Below the pieces are notes generated by a model. The model was not told the origin of the DNA. It ran no database searches and saw only the letters and a program-made list of their open reading frames with translations. From Lytechinus variegatus (lineage: Eukaryota > Echinodermata > Echinoidea > Temnopleuroida > Toxopneustidae): DNA of 64,000 bases. The translations under genes were made by a program, and so were the position numbers. Of this stretch, positions 53,801-62,947 are shown piece by piece (within the stretch, counting starts at the first letter, position 1; the number at the start of each line of letters is the position of its first letter). The stretch spans positions 20,641,298 through 20,705,297 of the forward strand of contig NC_054756.1 of the NCBI RefSeq assembly GCF_018143015.1, in the 5' to 3' direction.

Positions 53801-56800
53801 ATTAATCATAGTAGATGAGGTTCGCCAGTCTTAATAGTAGAAGAGGTTCGCTATTCATAATAGAAATGGTTCGCCAGTCATATTAGTAGATAGATCTGTT
53901 TTTCGTGTGCTAAATTCTTTCACGCGACACCCCACACCATACATGCATGTACAATACGACTGATGGTCATCATCGTATACATGTTTTATGCCCCCTGAGC
54001 CGCCGGCGAGCCTCTCCTATAACAGCTGGCTGGAGATATTCGAAATGCAGGGCCTACAATAGATTAACGTCAGACCGCAGGTCCCTGTGCTAATGAGCAA
54101 AAGGGCCAGATTCATCCAGATCATCTCGTGGATGAATCCTCCTCCTTGCAAAATCTCGTGATTTGTGAGATTTTCTTTCTTTGAGAATTTACCTGTTTTA
54201 CATGTAACCTCTAGTTAAATGAAGTATCATTGCACGATCAGATAGAGTAAATGTTATTCTTTCACATTGGTCATTTATTTTGTATACAATATTTTGATAA
54301 ATAAGTAATTTTTTGGCCTGAAAATGTGCCTCAAAACTGAATTTTCTTCCATAAAGCTGAACTTCTCCACTTTCTTACAATGGCATTCTGGATATGCAAC
54401 ACCTTTTAATCGGGTCAAGATCACACACTTTTCCCACCAAGGTACAAGGCGAGATTTCTGAAATTTTGTACTTGCATGAAATCCAGAGTTCTGATTGGCT
54501 TGATATTCTTTAAAAGGCCATGTTGTTACATGAGTTTTATATTTCCCCCATAAAATCCCACCTTTGTCACTCCGGAGTATCAGAGCGAGTTTTGTACCTT
54601 GATGTTCGGGTAGGTGTAGTGAAGTGGAGTGAAACCTACACTGTACACGAACATCACTTGAGGTACGGCCACTCCAGCGCAGAACTGTATGTGATGTGTT
54701 GACCTTTGCGCGGGCGGCCGCCGCCCCAGGCAGGACAAGTGCTAGCGCAGCATCAGCGCTGCACAACTTGAAAGTCAAATTTACCGGCGCGGCGGTACCA
54801 AGAACTAATTAGCCAATTTGAAATTGGTTTTCATTTATGAATTATAATTAAGATACAATTCTATTCAAATGACTGCCATATATTTTGATCATCGAGATTG
54901 GAGACTCCTTATCAACTTTTATACTGATCTGTTATTCATTTCAGCGGCACTGAACGTTGAAGGCAAACCTGGATGTCGTCCTCCTTTGCTAGGAGAGGGG
55001 CTCGGAGTAGAGGACGGTCGCATACCAGACAGCAGTTTGACTGCCTCATCGTTCTTTGCAGCCGACCATGAACCTTACAGGGGCAGACTTAATACACCCG
55101 AAGATCTTGGCATAACCGTCGGAGCATGGGTCGCCGTTAAGGCAGATAGCAACAAATGGGTGAAAGTAATTTTTTTCAACGTGTCTGAATATAATTTAGC
55201 TCATGTTGTAGTATTCCTTCGTCGATAGCCTGTGTTCGCTCTGCGATATGTAGGCTTTAAGAGACACGGTATAGAGAACCGAAGTGATGACGTCATAAAT
55301 TTTCTTTAAACATTTAAGCGTGTTTGAAACAATTTTTTGTGTATAACATGATGAACCCCCCCACACACAGTTAAAATGTGGTGGGAATTGGTCCATGGGG
55401 GCCTTAGATATGACTCCATGAATACATAATTCGCCCCATTGAAGCCAGTGTATCATTTGTATGGTTCTAAATACTTTGACTTTAATGGGGGTAATTATGT
55501 ATTCATGAGGTCATTACTTGGGGCCCGATGGACCAATTCCCACCAAATGTTGGTTGTGGGGTGTTTTCATCATGCTCTACCGAAATATGCTATCGAAAAT
55601 GCTGATACATAAAAAGTGAAAATTGATGACGTCACACTTCGTTACTCTATTATTGCAAGACCTTTAACATTCATTAATACGAACAAGGATTCGTGACATC
55701 AAAGTTCACTTTTTGACATAAGAAAATTGAATTCTTCATACCAAGAAAAAAATATCGTATTTCTTGATTGACATCAAGAAGTAAATTTTGGATATGACTC
55801 CTGATAACACGAACAACGCGGCCATACACCCACGTCGCTGAACATCCTTAAAAGAAAATTCACTATTCTCATGATTCGGACAGGGTGGGGGGGGGGGGGT
55901 GAGGAGATTACATCAAGATGACGTCATTTCTAAATAACGGGAGTAAGCCTGATAGAGTAACACAACCGAATCCTTGGGTTTCCCTGTTTTCCTTCTCTCT
56001 CCCTAATCTTTTATCCCAGTAATTGAAAAAAAATAAGGGGAAAGGAAACGATTCGGTGATCAGTTCTGTTATAATTTGAACCCCTTTCTAGTATTTATTG
56101 TTCTTCAGTACTTTCCTACTTGTAACGTATTTAGTCGATTCTTTGTCTTTGCGAGAGTCCAAATAAGAGCCCGCTCTTATCTACGTTCGTAAACCGTATT
56201 TTAGTGCAAACCAGTTTAAAGGTCAAGTCCACCCTAAACAGAAATCAATTTTAATGACGAGAGAACAATCGACAAGCATAATGCTGAAAATTCTATCAAA
56301 ATTGGATGTAAAATAAGAAAGTTATGACATTTTAAAGTTTTGTTCATTTTTTTGTCACAAAACAGTTATTTGAACAACTCAATGATATGCAATTATGAAA
56401 CAATTATTATCCACATGTTCAGGGAGGAATAACACTTATTTTCACATGGAAATATGGAGAAACTTGAAATATTTCTTATAGTAAAAAAATGAAGGAAATA
56501 GTGATCGACATCATCGACTCTCTCATTTGCATATCACTGAATTGTGCATATATTAAGCACTAAAATTTGTTGCATTCCTCAGATGCTAGTGTAGTATACG
56601 GAATCATTGATTGACAACGAAAAACAGATTTTTTTTTGAAAATTAAATTGATGAAAAAAATGCTATCGGTGATCAATGTTAACTAAACTATCTAGAGAAC
56701 CAATTACGTAATATGTAATAATGAACATTTTTATACTTCCAATTCCAATTTATATGATTATCTGACCTCCGTTTAATCAATGAAAAACTGGAATTACAAG

Positions 56801-58648
56801 GTTATATATTATACATGAATATGCAAGCTAGTTCGACGATGAGTGACAAAGATGCTGTCAACATTGATTCAAGTCATATTTCATTCATAATACACACACA
56901 TAGTGTATAGTGACTATTGCTTTTCTACAGTGCGTATAAAAAAGTTTACACTTTGAAAAAGCCCTGGGAATTAAAAAAATATATAACATGTGGGTAATTT
57001 TTTTTTACATACAATCTTGGGTCTGGGTCTCACCTTTCCGATGAAAGTAAAAGTTTTGACATAATGCTACACTTGAGTGAGCACTGTCCATTTTTGTAAA
57101 GCTTGCTGAAATCTGTTTGCGCCGAATTGCTCGTTTTCACGCTGAGTGGATTGGAAAAGGCGAAATCAAACTTACCCTGCGAAACATTTCTCATACATTC
57201 CCTTGCACTTTTCATTAATTGAAATCAAACAGATACATTCAAGCATTTTGTAACAATTTTGCCACCCAAATTAAACTTTTAGCATTTAGCAAGCACAACC
57301 TTTACCCTTTTTGTGCCGGGTGGATCTGAGGACATAACTGAATCTGCAAAAAAAATTATATCGGATATCTCCAGCATTTTTCATTTAGTTTTTAGTATTC
57401 AAAGTGGGTTTACATTTCATTTTTCATTAAACACTCATTTCTCCACACTTTCCCCAAGCTTGACAATGATTAACAAAATCAAAACAAACCTAAGCCATTT
57501 CATGTAAATCACAGCTCAGTGTAAAGCAATTATCGTCACGATGGCCTCGGTGTGTAAGGGAGTGGGGTGGGGTGCAGTGGCATTCTTCGAAGTGTTTTGT
57601 GCAAAGAAACCAATTAGAAAAGGTAAAAGATATCTTCAAATCAATTTTACTAGCTTATTTCCATGTATTCTTCATGATTAAGGTCTACTTTTATTCGCAT
57701 AACTATTCCAAGGTTCTGCGCAAATCATTTTTCACTAACTTTTCAAAAGTAAGTGGTGCTCACTCAAGCTGAAATATTTTTTGACAGTTATATCGTCATC
57801 TGCTTAAATGGATCTGTACCAATGTTAAACCATGGAAAAATCTTCAGGATATTACAAATGTATAATTTTACAGGATTTTTATCTAAGTGTATTTTTTATA
57901 CGCACTGTATACACAATGCCGATGTGTGCATTCGGGAACCAGTGAAGAGGTTTTCTCTAGTTGTATTTACATTTTATCCTCTTCTCTTCGACATTCCGAA
58001 TTTTCTAAAGGTTGAACTTAACAATGAAACTTTGGTTACTGGTGTAATCAGTCAAGGACGAGCTCGCGAAGCATCTGGTCAAATGGTCACGTCGTTACAT
58101 ATCTCATACTCAAGGGACAATACCAATTGGATCTTTGCACTGGAAGACCAATGTGGCGTGAGGAAAGTGAGTAATAATGATAATAGGCCTATGTGTATGA
58201 TAATAATGTATGCTGTAAATCGATTTCAGGGGTCTTAAATCACTTTTAATACATTCGATTTGTTGAATGCTTCTTTTAGTTTGCATTAATTTAGATTCTA
58301 TTTTTATCAGGACTACTGTTGATAAAAAAAATTAAATGAAATAAGAAATAAGGTACGGATATCGATTTTTCAAAATAAAATTGATGATGCTAACCATAGA
58401 ATTTTTGTTTTAAGGAAGTGTGTGATTATCATTACTATAAAATCAACAATGATGCTAATATAATACATGTATGTTATTGTTTTCTCGTGTGTTTTCTACA
58501 TCAGACATATCCAGGAAACTTTGATGGAAACTCGTATGTGACGACATTATTCCCTCATCCCGTTACTGCACGCTTTGTCCGATTTCATCCTGTGAAGTAT
58601 CGGAAGAACCCGTCTATGAGATTTGAAGTACTCGGTATAAACAACTAA
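38345..58648 (+). CDS. Gene 2: secreted EGF-SRCR-discoidin protein, complete (11 exons)
   Basis: Exons: 38345-38383, 40321-40387, 42484-42675, 49803-49907, 50336-50494, 51553-51720, 52863-53188, 53398-53554, 54945-55165, 58011-58166, 58505-58648. All borders are AG/GT, all phases join, and the sum is 1734 nt, 577 residues plus stop. Order: N-terminal hydrophobic signal segment (about 14-36), unique Cys-poor region to 99, EGF (100-134), SRCR (135-243), discoidin 1 (244-404), discoidin 2 (405-577). SRCR and discoidin modules bind ligands on microbes, matrix or cells; with no C-terminal membrane segment a secreted binding protein, perhaps immune or adhesive, is inferred. Gene 1 is its tandem paralogue. 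The 7.1-kb intron before the EGF exon holds the densest repeats. Confidence 0.88.
38640..38710. repeat. ATGATG/AATAAT simple sequence
   Basis: Short impure trinucleotide run in intron 1 of gene 2. Confidence 0.8.
39040..39815. repeat. GACCAAATGG/TTAGACC motif array
   Basis: In intron 1 of gene 2, words such as TTAGACCAAGTGG, AGACCAATTGCAAATTAGA and, inverted, CCATTTGGTCTAATTTC recur every 15-30 bases. Forward forms dominate both flanks and reverse forms the middle (39410-39590). It resembles the CCGAAT and CGAA arrays in architecture but not in motif. A hairpin MITE at 39075-39232 is inserted in it. Confidence 0.65.
39075..39232. mobile_element. Hairpin MITE, GGGGCCCGTTTCAT family
   Basis: Left end GGGGCCCGTTTCAT pairs with ATGAAACGGGCCCC. 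Further in, AACTTTTCCATTATGGCAAC pairs with GTTGCCACAATGCCAAAGTT. 158 bp. A decayed relative is at 640-800, and 62930-63500 starts with a similar end. Confidence 0.85.
40544..41129. mobile_element. TTAA-type MITE, copy 3, intact
   Basis: It lies between two TTAA sites (40540-40543 and 41130-41133). The ends AGGTCAAGTCCACC and GGGTGGACTTGTCC are inverted, and the whole 586-bp element is an imperfect palindrome: AAAATCGGATGTAAAATAAG and TCATAACTTTCTTATTTTAC mirror each other, as do the CACTATTTC and GAAATAGTGAG blocks. No frame. TTAA targets point to piggyBac- or Kolobok-type movers. It is inserted in an AT-rich element beginning CACTGTTAGAAAATTTATCC and ending near 41391. Confidence 0.9.
42800..42960 (+). 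repeat. tRNA-derived SINE, 5' part
   Basis: An A-box-like TTGTAGTTAAGAC and a B box GGTTCGAATCCC (about 42857-42868) at tRNA spacing are followed by a SINE body with ACCCAGATGAGGTGAATAGG and ACCGGCAAGATTAAT. It ends abruptly at the inverted repeat starting 42961; AGCTAAAGCCGGACTAATAC at 44514 looks like its continuation. Intron 3 of gene 2. Confidence 0.65.
42961..44513. mobile_element. 1.55-kb DNA element, CCCCCATCTCACTAG ends, in a SINE
   Basis: Left end CCCCCATCTCACTAGATGGC pairs with right end GCCATCCTAGTGAGATGGGG. Subterminal parts carry GATCGCAG, CGATTCCGCTGCG and AGCGTAGTAGAAGCGC words in both orientations. The middle (about 43560-44240) is AT-rich and may be a further insertion. Minus-strand frames near 43290-43575 consist of a poly-Ser tract from a GGA repeat and are not credible. 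Confidence 0.7.
44514..46651. other. Gene 2 intron 3, middle part
   Basis: AT-rich sequence with a GAGA run near 44945-44965 and no gene evidence. A plus-strand frame of 60 codons at 45219 is AT-driven. Confidence 0.4.
46847..48393. mobile_element. hAT-like element with 8-bp target duplication
   Basis: Perfect 14-bp inverted ends CAGGGTGACCAGAT / ATCTGGTCACCCTG, with GTCCCGTATTT repeated just inside both. The 8-bp AGACAGCA flanks it exactly on both sides (46839-46846 and 48394-48401). An 8-bp duplication and CAGGG ends are hAT features. No transposase domain; the only frames are short (74 and 79 codons at 46859 and 47080). The right half is a long pyrimidine tract. Confidence 0.88.
47500..48300. 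repeat. 800-bp pyrimidine tract, CTTT/TTCC type
   Basis: The plus strand is almost wholly C and T, built from CTTT, TTCC and TTCTTT runs with a pure (CTTT)n core near 47838-47892. It lies inside the hAT-like element. Long open frames across it are meaningless. Confidence 0.9.
48785..49152. mobile_element. CGAA-motif foldback element, copy 2
   Basis: It starts GTTACACTTCGTAATTCCGA and ends TTACGAATGTATGC. The 10-bp GGTAGACTTG flanks it on both sides (48775-48784 and 49153-49162), a clear target duplication inside the host MITE. 368 bp, shorter than the other copies because it holds fewer internal units. Confidence 0.88.
49803..49907 (+). CDS. Gene 2 exon 4: EGF domain
   Basis: One phase-1/phase-1 exon encodes ACLSNPCQYGGTCEE, then GFSCLCFDGYHGNKCEN: six cysteines in EGF spacing with the G-C-C-F-G-Y-G-C end. 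There is no DxN/D-E calcium-binding start, so a non-calcium EGF. Confidence 0.95.
50336..51720 (+). CDS. Gene 2 exons 5-6: SRCR domain
   Basis: Exon 50336-50494 encodes VKLLGDNISEGPLALTSR, WNMNLSQLACQYLGFEG, matching the W...A..VC..LGF core of scavenger receptor cysteine-rich domains. Exon 51553-51720 encodes GVFATVSGALYDF, VVCPDDVMNITDCWF and ALICCP, matching C-G-ES-L-DC and the VxC end. The usual GRVEV start is replaced by VKLLGD and the CD(D/N)xW context is weak, so this is a divergent SRCR. Confidence 0.85.
50540..50640. repeat. ATC trinucleotide microsatellite
   Basis: (ATC)n / (CAT)n run in the intron between the two SRCR exons. Confidence 0.95.
51066..51490. mobile_element. CGAA-motif foldback element, copy 3
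   Basis: The start is rearranged: three ATTCCGAAGGTTCGTAATTC-like units replace the GTTACAC terminus. Thereafter it follows the family (AACACGTAAATTGCCTATAC, GTTCGTTAATCCGAAAACG) and ends ACGAATGCATGCG. No clean target duplication. It ends 62 bp before the second SRCR exon. Confidence 0.8.
51821..52420. mobile_element. TTAA-type MITE, copy 5, intact
   Basis: Flanked by TTAA at 51817-51820 and 52421-52424, 600 bp, with the same internal blocks as 40544-41129. The ends AGCACAAGTCCACCC and GTTGGACTTGACCT are inverted. Intron between SRCR and discoidin 1. Confidence 0.9.
52863..53554 (+). CDS. Gene 2 exons 7-8: discoidin domain 1
   Basis: Exon 52863-53188 encodes VNSCNVSGRPLGLESGALP, GAWIPFNSDEYQWMQVQFE and SSSLDNITWTDY. 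Exon 53398-53554 encodes VFPGNDD, THMFIRPIVGRFFRIHP and MELYGFGPVTDV. These are the canonical strands of an F5/8C domain starting and ending at cysteine/acidic borders. The intron between them is 209 bp and clean. Confidence 0.93.
53565..53895. repeat. Minisatellite, GGTCGCCAGTCATAATAG type
   Basis: Degenerate units of about 27-32 bp based on GGTCGCCAGTCATAATAGTA with GATGAG linkers, about ten copies, beginning 11 bp after the donor of exon 8 of gene 2. Confidence 0.85.
54240..54790. other. Unexplained 0.55-kb block with the longest open frame
   Basis: On the minus strand, 54778-54275 is open for 167 codons from an ATG, the longest frame in the window, in an intron of gene 2. It shows no motif I know, and composition changes from GC-rich (54660-54790) to AT-rich. 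No splice partners are evident. It may be a repeat or a decayed gene; I do not assign a function. Confidence 0.35.
54945..58648 (+). CDS. Gene 2 exons 9-11: discoidin domain 2
   Basis: Exon 54945-55165 encodes GKPGCRPPLLGEGLGVEDGR and NKWVK. Exon 58011-58166 encodes NETLVTGVISQGRA, SLHISYSRDNTNW and DQCGVRK. Exon 58505-58648 encodes TYPGNFDG, PVTARFVRFHP and MRFEVLGINN, then TAA. The layout equals that of gene 1. The 2.8-kb intron after exon 9 holds three transposons, one ending about 100 bp before exon 10. Confidence 0.92.
55252..55665. mobile_element. MITE with TGACGTCA in both arms
   Basis: The arms carry GAAGTGATGACGTCATAAAT / GATGACGTCACACTTC, then CATGATGAACCCC / GGGGTGTTTTCATCATG, GGGAATTGGTCCATGGGGGC / GCCCGATGGACCAATTCCC and AATACATAATT / AATTATGTATT. 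About 410 bp, intron 9 of gene 2. Confidence 0.75.
56220..56550. mobile_element. TTAA-type MITE, copy 6, right part lost
   Basis: It starts after TTAA (56216) with AGGTCAAGTCCACCC and runs through the CATAATGCTGAAAATT block to TCATTTGCATATCACTGAAT. The right arm is missing. Confidence 0.85.
56928..57907. mobile_element. Tc1-like non-autonomous element, TA target
   Basis: Ends CAGTGCGTATAAAAAAGT and TTTTTTATACGCACTG are inverted and flanked by TA on both sides. CAGTG followed by an A-rich stretch and a TA target are typical of Tc1/mariner. 980 bp; no transposase or DDE motif was found. Confidence 0.82.
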
Positions 58649-59050
58649 TCTAGTCAACAACCATAACTACTCATTTAAAGTTTCCATTGCCTTTTGCTCT
58701 TTGATAGTATTTTCTGTTGTTTTCCAGGCACATCCGGATATTCATGGACGCATCCCTACGCCTGTACCCACACACTTCAATGCAGAAACACCTGCAAATA
58801 CACAGAAACAACACACAGACATACACCCTCACGCATATATGCCAATAGGGGGGGGGGGGGGGGGACTCATTTAACTTTGACATCGAATGTGGGAATGAGT
58901 GCACGTAATGCGATATCCTGAATTTAATCCACAAACCGGGCTTATTTTTGGACATAGTAAACACAAACGTAAGCATTCCCGAAATCCGAGCCCATATTAA
59001 AAAAAGTATTATGCATATATTAGACAATGCGTCACACAAAAAGGAAAACC
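58649..59050. other. 3' flank of gene 2
   Basis: This should hold the 3' untranslated region. It contains an ACAC-rich stretch at 58765-58830 and a long G run at 58850-58863. No clear AATAAA was picked out. Confidence 0.45.
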
Positions 59051-59052
59051 CC

Positions 59053-59490
59053 CCCGGGGGGGGGGCAGTTAACTATATTGCTATACGCACGCGTGACCAA
59101 GTAATTTCCAAACACCCCCCTAAACGAGTTTTCCTCTGTGTGCAAACTAACCCCCTAAACAAGTTTTTCGCTGGCTTTATTTACACATTTTGGCCCCTAT
59201 ACAAGTTGTCGCCAAAATATGACCTCGGGGAAAAACATACCCTGAACAAGTTTGGCTAATCTTAAAAAAAAAGCTTTTTGTGGAAAAAACCCTTCTTTAA
59301 ATACGTTTGACCCCGCGATTGACCATTGACCAGTCTTTCAAAACCATCTTTTTCTTTAAAAATGTGTGTTTTTGATGGCCTTGACGAGTCCACGCGCGAA
59401 CCGCGTCCAAAACTAAAAAACACCCCTTTAAACGCGGTTTTTTTGGTCACGCGTGTGTACAGCAATATATTTGACTGTCCCCCTGGAGGA
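59053..59490. mobile_element. Element with CACGCGTGACCAA inverted subterminal repeats
   Basis: Left GGCAGTTAACTATATTGCTA, ACGCACGCGTGACCAA pairs with right TTGGTCACGCGTGTGTACAG, CAATATATTTGACTGTCCCC. Inside, units of about 40 bp carry AACACCCCCCTAAACGAGTT-like words and invert near the middle. No credible frame. Confidence 0.75.
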
Positions 59491-59559
59491 AAACCTGTTT
59501 TCATAGACAGATTTCACAATTATTAAATACGTGTTTACAAAAAAAAATAAAATCGATAT

Positions 59560-61480
59560 TTATGGTAAGAGCGGAATCCTATCTTTGATATGAGAGCAAC
59601 ATCTTAGCAAATCGATCGCCCACTGATCCATCAGCTCAATCACCAGAGATAATAATACCTGCCAAAGGGTGCTTGAGAAGAATATCATCAACAGTCTTTG
59701 TGAGATATCTGATAAGGCTTTCCACATCAGTACTAGTTGGTGGTGAGTATACTGATGCCACGGATACTGAAGATACATCTTGTTGGTCGGGTATTACCTT
59801 ACCTTACCGCAAATACTGGAAGAATGCTGAATCAGCAGTCGAGCTTCCAGGTCTATCTGCTTGTCAGCTTCCTTCATGCTGAGACAGAGGGGCAAGTTGG
59901 TGAAAATTGACTTCTCATATCTCATTAGAGTAGTGGGAATCATAATGCTTATCTTTCCAGTGTCGGTCTAGCCTGATTTTGAAGGTGTCTACCGTGGAAG
60001 CTTCAACTACTTCAGCTGGGAGAGAGTTCCAATCATGACTACTTGGTGACTAGAAGCTTGGTTTCTCACATTTGTTCTGCATCTTGGCTTTACAAGTTTC
60101 AACATGTGACCTCTTGTAGTACTGTCAGCTAGTTGAAAAAGTGGTCTGGGCTAAGACTGTCGACTTAATGAGTGATCTTCAATTGAACCATGTCACCTCC
60201 CTTTCTTCTGTACTCCTAGGATGGTAAGTTCAGGTGTTCAAGCCTTTCCTTGTATGGAAGATGTTTGATCCTGGAGACTACTTTTGTTGCTCTCTTCTGA
60301 ACTCTCTCGACAGCCTTAGCATCAGCAATGTACTGTGGTGACTAGATGACATTTTCATATTCCAGGAATGGCCGCACTAATCCTTTAAGTAGTTTGGGGA
60401 TAGTGGTCGAATCAAGACACTGAAAGTACGTATGATGCTGATCAGTATCATGTTTGCCTTAATGACAGCATTTGACACTTGCTTGTGGAATTTCAAATCG
60501 TCGTTGAACTAAAGTTGCCACTTTGAGGACCAGTCCATCAGTGAGTGCAAACTTGTTTGGAAAGTTAGCATTGATTATGAGTGGAGACAGAAGAAAAGGC
60601 CTTAGTGTCATCTGCATAGATCCTTGCAGTGGATTCCATAACATCAGGAAGATCATTGATGTACAGCACAAACAATGTCGGGCCGAGCCCGCTAACCTGG
60701 GACACCCCACTATTTACCGTGCACCACTAAGATCTGGCATTGTTTACTACTACCCTCTGGGTTCGGCCACTGAGAAAATCAGCAATCCAAGTTTTGAAGC
60801 TCCCTTGGATGTTGTATGCATCTAGTTTTGTCACAAGTCGTTGATGGGGTAAACTGTCAAAGGCCTTTCTAAAATCATCAACGTTTTCTCCTTGATCCAG
60901 TAAGGACTCCAGTCCTCTAGTGTCTGGAGCAGCTGTGTAACAGTTGATCTTCCTGAGACAAATCCATGTTGGGAATCGCCGATAAATCCATTCTCCATCA
61001 GATGTTCGACGATCTTGTCTCTGATCAGCGACTCCATGATCTTACGTGGTACTGAAGTCAAACATATTGATCGATAATTAGTAGCTCCGGACTTGTTTCC
61101 CTTCTTGTGAACTGGAACAACGTGACTTGTTTTCCATGCTAAGGGAAACTTGCCTTCTTTGACCGACTTAGTGCAGATGAGGCCAATGGTGTACACGCCG
61201 AAGGTGCAGTTTCCCGTAAAATGCAAGGATGGATACCATCCAGTCCAGCACTCTTGAATTTGGAAAGCAGATCAAGTTTGTGATGTACATCCTCTTGGGT
61301 TATGTCAAGAGCAGATAAGCATCCAGCTGACTGTCTGTGTTGAAGCTGTGGGATGGAAGAGGTAGCGTAGATGGGAGATATGCGTCCAACCAATCTCATG
61401 TTCTGGAACGTCTACGTAGCAAGGTAAGCATATAAAGGAACACTTGCAATGACATGATGAATAGAATTGTCTCATGAACT
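59560..61480 (-). mobile_element. LINE fragment (CR1/Jockey type), reverse transcriptase
   Basis: On the minus strand the reverse transcriptase reads through KSAGLDGIHPCIL (61270), then FPLAWKTSHVVPVHKKG, NYRSICLTSVPRKIMESLI and SQHGFVSGRSTVTQLL (61140-60940), FRKAFDSLPHQRLVTKL (60870), FLSGRTQRV (60750), the catalytic YADD (about 60624-60610) and, after it, LPYKERLEHLNLPS and EYRRKGGDM (60220). The pieces lie in different frames and stops interrupt them, so it is a dead copy. The endonuclease part is absent, as in most 5'-truncated LINEs. Confidence 0.88.
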
Positions 61481-61935
61481 GAACACTTACAATTGTCACA
61501 GTTAATGGGTGAGCAGGGTTGAGTGAATCCAGTGAAAGAGCTGAGTATAGCCCATGTAGAAATCAATGGTAAGTTGCTGTGAGCTGAAATGGAGGCTCTG
61601 TATTACAACACAGTCTAGTAGGAAATGATGAACAATCAACATCCGAAATATGGTAAGGTAATCGACAGAAACTCATCTAGCAGAGCCCAAGGACTATATC
61701 ATAATAATAGTTGAAATGTTCGTTTCCCCACAAGCCACACAAAAACACAATCAAGTAAGAGCTCTGCTATGAGTTGGTCTGCGTAGAGGCTGGTAGGGTT
61801 ATCTGGACAGGAGACAGACCTACATGTACCTGTCGGACGTCCCCTGAGAAAATACAATTTATTCACGCCTGAAGCTCACTCCCCTCCCTGCCAAACCCAT
61901 TACTCGCATCCACGCACACACACTTACACACACAC

Positions 61936-61971
<36 letters not shown>

Positions 61972-62935
61972 TTACATTGTTGTCCGTAATGTAGTGAGAC
62001 TGAGAAATCATATCCTTATTATTCGTATAAATAGTGGTATTCATGTAGTATAGTCTATGATTTATACACACGTTTTAAAACCATTCTTTTCTTATAGACT
62101 GCAACTCATTAATAAGTAAATTAGGGAAAAATTGTGTTCAGGACAAGTTCGATAACATGTATAGCGTTTTCCTCAAGTTTATAGCGTATCACCATAAATT
62201 AAAGATAAATAAAATAAGCAAAATCAATATTTTGTAAATAACTTATTTAAATGTTTTTGTCGTGCACATTCACCCAGAACATTATCATGATTTATTCTGA
62301 GGAATAATTTTTTTTAATAAATATTTTTATGTATAAAGCTTTTTTGGAGAACACAATATTCCTCATCATACGGGAATCGTCACATTCAAATTCATTTAAA
62401 TATAATCTAAAAAAATTATCTCAAGTCGATTGACAATTAAGGTTTACACTGGCACTTGCTACTTTGTAAAATTCATGTATTTGAATGTTTGAATACCATT
62501 GAAATAATCTCCCTGATTTTGCAATGTTTATTTTTGATGTCTTCGCAATTCAGCTTTTATTGTTTTTTTGCATATGTTATTTTGAATGTTTGTATCTGTA
62601 GATATTTTCTGTTATTGCATTCTTGTTTATAGGGGCCCCGTGGGAGATCAACTGATGTTGAATGGGCTACCCCTTATTGAATAAACAATAAACGAACTAA
62701 AAAACAACAACAAAACAATAAACAATAAACTCTTTCCATCCACTTCAGGATTCATCAAATAAAGAATTGTGAAATATTCTACATAAAACATTGCATTAAT
62801 ATTCAGTTGACTACATGAGCAATGCGATAGAGCGTGTGCAAGTATGAAATTAATAGCCTTTAAAATAGGCATCTAAAAGTAATTGATTTACATCAAAGAC
62901 TCCAACATCGACTCGATCATAATGATCAGGGGCCT
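61480..62935. other. Intergenic, mostly unassigned
   Basis: This contains a (CA)n microsatellite at 61910-61970. The rest is AT-rich, with no gene or named repeat recognised. Confidence 0.5.
61910..61970. repeat. (CA)n microsatellite
   Basis: About 30 CA/AC dinucleotides with a few interruptions. Confidence 0.97.
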
Positions 62936-62947
62936 GTTGCAGAAAGA

